From Icerya purchasi (taxonomy: Eukaryota; Arthropoda; Insecta; Hemiptera; Monophlebidae), in assembly GCA_039619475.1 (NCBI GenBank), contig CM077116.1, positions 378,684,188-378,748,187 on the forward strand: DNA of 64,000 nucleotides, written 5' to 3'. The notes beneath the pieces were generated by a model. That model had not been told where the DNA came from, made no database searches, and saw nothing but the letters and a program-made list of their open reading frames with translations. Positions 60,410 to 64,000 of the stretch are shown here, piece after piece (position 1 is the first letter of the stretch; each line of letters opens with the position of its first letter). The translations under genes were made by a program, and so were the position numbers.

Positions 60410-61480
60410 CCCAGTCTTTAAAATTTCTCGTTCACGACGTTTTTCTGCGTGTCCTGGACTCTTCTGTTGTTCCTTTCAATTTTACCTTTTGTTATGTTCT
60501 GCAAAGCTGCATATTTACTATTCCGAATAATGTGTCCGAAGTATGCTGTTTTCCGTTTTCTTATTAACGATACGACTTTGCGTGAGTTATTCATTCGTTT
60601 TAGGATGGATTCACTCGGAACGTTATCTGCCCAAGATACTTTCACGATCCGACGGTATAGCCGCATTTTAAAAGGCTCTATTTTCTTGACTGATGTTGCT
60701 TTGAGCGCCCAGCTCTCTACTCCGTAAAGTAAAAATGGCAGTCTATAACATTTTTGTCATCCTATCTAGTGTAATTTCTCTATTATACAGAGTTGTTGTT
60801 TCATCTTTTAAAATATACTTCGCGCTGTTTCTATTCTGATTTTAACTTCTTAATCACGATTCGAATCTTGTGTTCATTTTTTAGGTATTTAAATGTTGCT
60901 ATTCTTTCTATCTCTTTTTTCGTATAATATGTAAATGTATAATTTGTACTTGCGCTTTAGACCATAAATTAAATTTTTTTCTATATTTGTCACGAGTTTC
61001 AGTTGTTCGCTGGTTCGATCTATTTCATTTAACATGTATTGTAGGTCTCGCACATAATCAGCAAAAATAGCTCTGCTTCATAGGCATTTCTAATGTTACT
61101 TATCCATTGACTTGTAAACACTTTTATTCTGATTCCATCCGAATCATATTTATAAATGCTCCTCGAATACAAATTAAACAGTACTAGAGATAAGGAACAG
61201 CCTTGTCGTACGTCCTTTAGTATGTTTTTTATCTCTTCAGTTGTTAGCTGTCAGCATTAGTGTGTGCTGATTGATTTCGTTATAAAACTATCTGATAATA
61301 TTTACATCCTTGCAGTCGGGTCCTATTCTGCTGTAGTTGTTCTAACAAAATGACAAATGCTTTACATTGTCGAATGGCTTTTCGTCATTCATGAAACTTG
61401 CAAACACCGGTTTTTGTTGATCTAAGCAGTTTTGAAAGTTCCTAAAAATTGAACCGTGCTCCTCCCAATGTCTTATTTAC
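60410..61480 (-). mobile_element. LINE reverse transcriptase remnant (endonuclease-RT type)
   Basis: On the minus strand, from 61400 down, it reads FMNDEKPFDNVKH at the YEKAFDxVxH position. A VRDLQYMLNEIDRTSEQLKL block follows at about 61030. Then come RIETARSI near 60835 and LYGVESWALKATSVKKIEPF (about 60700). The C-terminal MRLYRRIVKVSWADNVPSES, then KRKTAYFGHIIRNSKYAALQ and GKIERNNRR, runs from 60666 to 60450. These are in the correct order for this class of LINE. Stops and frameshifts are numerous. Some upstream sequence to about 63.2 kb may belong to it but cannot be read with confidence. Confidence 0.78.
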
Positions 61481-61499
61481 TTTTTTGCCCCACATATGT

Positions 61500-64000
61500 A
61501 CGTATATAATTTTCAAAAATATCTTCGGCTTATGGCTCATTAAACTTACGAGTCTCTTTACTTTTTAGAAAGTGCGACCCCTTCGGTAATGTAATGAAGG
61601 TTGTGTGATGTTAATCAATCGTTGGAAATTTGTCCTGTATTGTATACTTAATTAACTAATTCTAAAAATATATTATTTCTACCAAGATTAATCAGTTTAA
61701 TCATTTCTGTACTGATTCCGTCTAATCCTTTAGTTTTACCATTTTTCGATTGCTCTATTACTTTTTTTAATCCAGTTTTTATAGTATTTCAGGACCTTCA
61801 AACGTTGTTTTTGTTTTATCTTTTCGTATTCAACTCGGGTGTCGCTGTGCAGTTGTGTAATGTAAGTATACCTCTGTTTATCCTTTTCTATAACTACTCT
61901 ATTGTTTTCCAGAAGTTTGCTAAACTTCTTTTGACGTCTTGTAAGTGCTAATTTTTTTATCTTTCAACACCAGACCATATTTAATATTGCTACAAACAAT
62001 GGTGCAGTTCAAATCAAGTGTCACTAGTTCCGAATGTTCATTTTGCAGACAATGTTATAGTTTTCGTTTTTTTTCCTTTTTTTCCTTTTTTTTTTTTTGT
62101 TTTTTGGACTTACACATATATACAAGACAACCTATCGGCCATTATTTTAGAGCGAGATTAAATATCAACGTTTGATAATTCCGTAAATCTATTCCATGAC
62201 CAATATTTGTAGCCAAAAAAAAAAACTTATTTTAGACGAGAAGCATACTCTAAGTTTAATAGTTTTCGTTTTTCCTTTTATTTACAAAAATTTAACTGGA
62301 ACAGAAATTATACTATAATTAATTCAACTATTGTTACGGATGTCAAATATTGGCCTTTATCTTTCACCGACGAAGGCTACAGCTGTGCACTGCTGTCATG
62401 CCCTTCGATATTCTCGTAAGATCAATATCTACTTTCATAAAAAAAAATCATAAGCGGAGTTAATATATACAACAAAATATCTCTGGCTAGTATTTACCTT
62501 GACTAAAAATCAGCACGGAAAACGCATTTAAATCGTATTAAATAAAGCTGTACTAAGCGCATGAACATGGCTCATTCATTTTTCAGATGCGATCGGTTTT
62601 CCCACTTCTCGAGATCTATTACTTATTAATAAAATCCAAAATGGACCACTGAGCGAGCTCCTTTATTTAGTACACAGGCGATAAAAAACTTTTTTTAATT
62701 CTTACATCATTCGGCGATTTGACTCGCTGATAATGTTTTTTCAATTTCTTCTTATTTCTAGCGTCCTTTACAATGCTGAAGAACTTCTTTTCCAACTTAG
62801 ATCGGGCTATTTCTATCCACATATCTTATAAAATTTTATTTTTCTCACATTTTGTCCCTAATTTGTCTCACTCAACTAAATCCGATTAATCCCTCTGCAT
62901 TCAGGTAGGAAATATCCCGAGCACAATTAAAACAGGCTCACTCCTTACCTCTTTTCTTTAATAGTTGGGTTTCCTTGATTCTCCATCGTCTTTTTTCTTT
63001 GGTTCCTCTCTTCCCGAGTATATGAAAAATTCCATCCGTCAAACACCTTACCATCACTAGGTATCGATATAATATTCCGTTATCCTAATCGTTTTAATTT
63101 TCAATGTGGTCCGTTAAAGTTTTCGCGATTAAACTTGTTGTTATTTTCTCTGCACTGATTCATTAAACTCACCATCTCGCTTGAACTATTTCTAAAATAT
63201 TCTCACCGGTACTCTATTAAAAAGAATATTGTCTGACGAATGGCACGAGTCCCGTTACACGTTGATATTCGAGGCAATATATTCGCAGTCGGTGCGACTT
63301 AAGAAAATTTCACCTTTCATGCAAAATGGAATGTCAAAGTTTCACTACGCGATTATAAGATCTTAAAACGTTATCAATCCGCAATTTTTGGAACAGATAT
63401 TGGATTGATACGCTGCCAGCCAATAAGCTTCGCTTTATCAGAAATTTTCCTTTTTGTAACTTTCACTAATAAACATCTAAAAGAAGTTATCGGTCATCAA
63501 ATTGCGACAAAGTCCTCGTTATGTTACTCACCGTCACCTATTAAACACAATAGCCTTTTCTCGTTTGCTCACAATGTAATTCTGCCATCTCACTGTTTCC
63601 CATTTTTTTCTTTTGTGTCCACTTCATAAAAATCAGTGCATCATTTTTAAACTCTCTGATGCACTTTTCGAAGTTCTCGATGATAATTCTCGACCCAATT
63701 TATAATCGTTTTTCTTAAAGCTACACAGTCTTTTCTTCGTCAACTAATTCTTCTCCTAGTTTTTATGCTTCTGACCCCTAAGTAGTAATGACACTGTAAA
63801 TTAATCAGAAAAAAAAAAAATCTATAATACACTTCTTTAAAAATTTGCGGAAACAACATCGAATAAGAATCTAGTAATTACAATTATTCAAAAAATAACT
63901 TATTTTTTTCAAAAATATGTTCTTTTATTTTTTTTTTGTAAAAAAATTTTCAGCGTCTTTTCATCAGATTCTGGAATATTGCACTTTTTTTACTTCTACA
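61500..64000. other. no gene recognised, possible LINE continuation
   Basis: On the minus strand there are lysine-rich stretches, for example near 63700 and 62780, that might be the decayed 5' part of the LINE at 60.4-61.5 kb. No diagnostic motif is seen. A T run lies at 62085-62098. Confidence 0.3.

Noticed and set aside
55511..64000. Search for the 5' exons of the MFS gene on the minus strand
   Set aside because: No segment with the expected N-terminal motifs and matching phase was recognised; they may lie beyond the window.

Overview
This is an AT-rich animal nuclear segment, almost certainly from an insect and possibly a hemipteran (order inferred, not shown). The evidence is split genes with GT-AG introns, long introns packed with transposons, mariner, pogo, hAT, Helitron, BEL/Pao, Penelope and Jockey-type elements, tRNA-derived SINEs, and no bacterial operon features. 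Two host genes are readable. Everything else with coding character is transposon-derived.

Left part (1-8.7 kb) is intergenic. It holds a minus-strand hAT transposase fragment, a decayed mariner, a Jockey-type LINE interrupted by a SINE and by an opposite-strand LINE, and a small hAT-type non-autonomous element with a perfect 8-bp target duplication. From 8.67 to 30.54 kb the plus strand carries a ten-exon BBS4 gene, a TPR protein of the ciliary BBSome. All exon phases join and predict 488 residues. Its introns hold a pogo/Tigger remnant, mariner and Penelope fragments, a SINE and three nested or repeated hAT-related structures. Intron 7 contains an element within an element within an element.

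From 32.7 to about 38 kb there is a Helitron with a recognisable 5' terminus and a Rep/helicase gene broken by four in-frame stops and two frameshifts. It is followed by a perfect 27-bp minisatellite and about 5 kb with nothing recognised. From 44.3 to 46.6 kb lie foldback elements and an internally deleted mariner.

From 47.1 to 55.5 kb the minus strand carries the last two exons of an MFS sugar/trehalose-transporter-like gene, separated by a 7.1-kb intron. That intron holds a SINE, a LINE fragment, a BEL/Pao remnant and, in the opposite orientation, a structurally intact mariner. This mariner has a 358-residue open transposase, D,D34D residues and two identical 29-bp terminal repeats, and is the only element here that looks potentially functional. 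The right end (55.5-64 kb) holds a second copy of a hAT-type element and a minus-strand LINE remnant.

I found no CRISPR array, operon, tRNA or rRNA gene, and no convincing new biological system. The best material is the transposon stratigraphy, the young mariner, and the unusual sugar-binding segment of the MFS protein.
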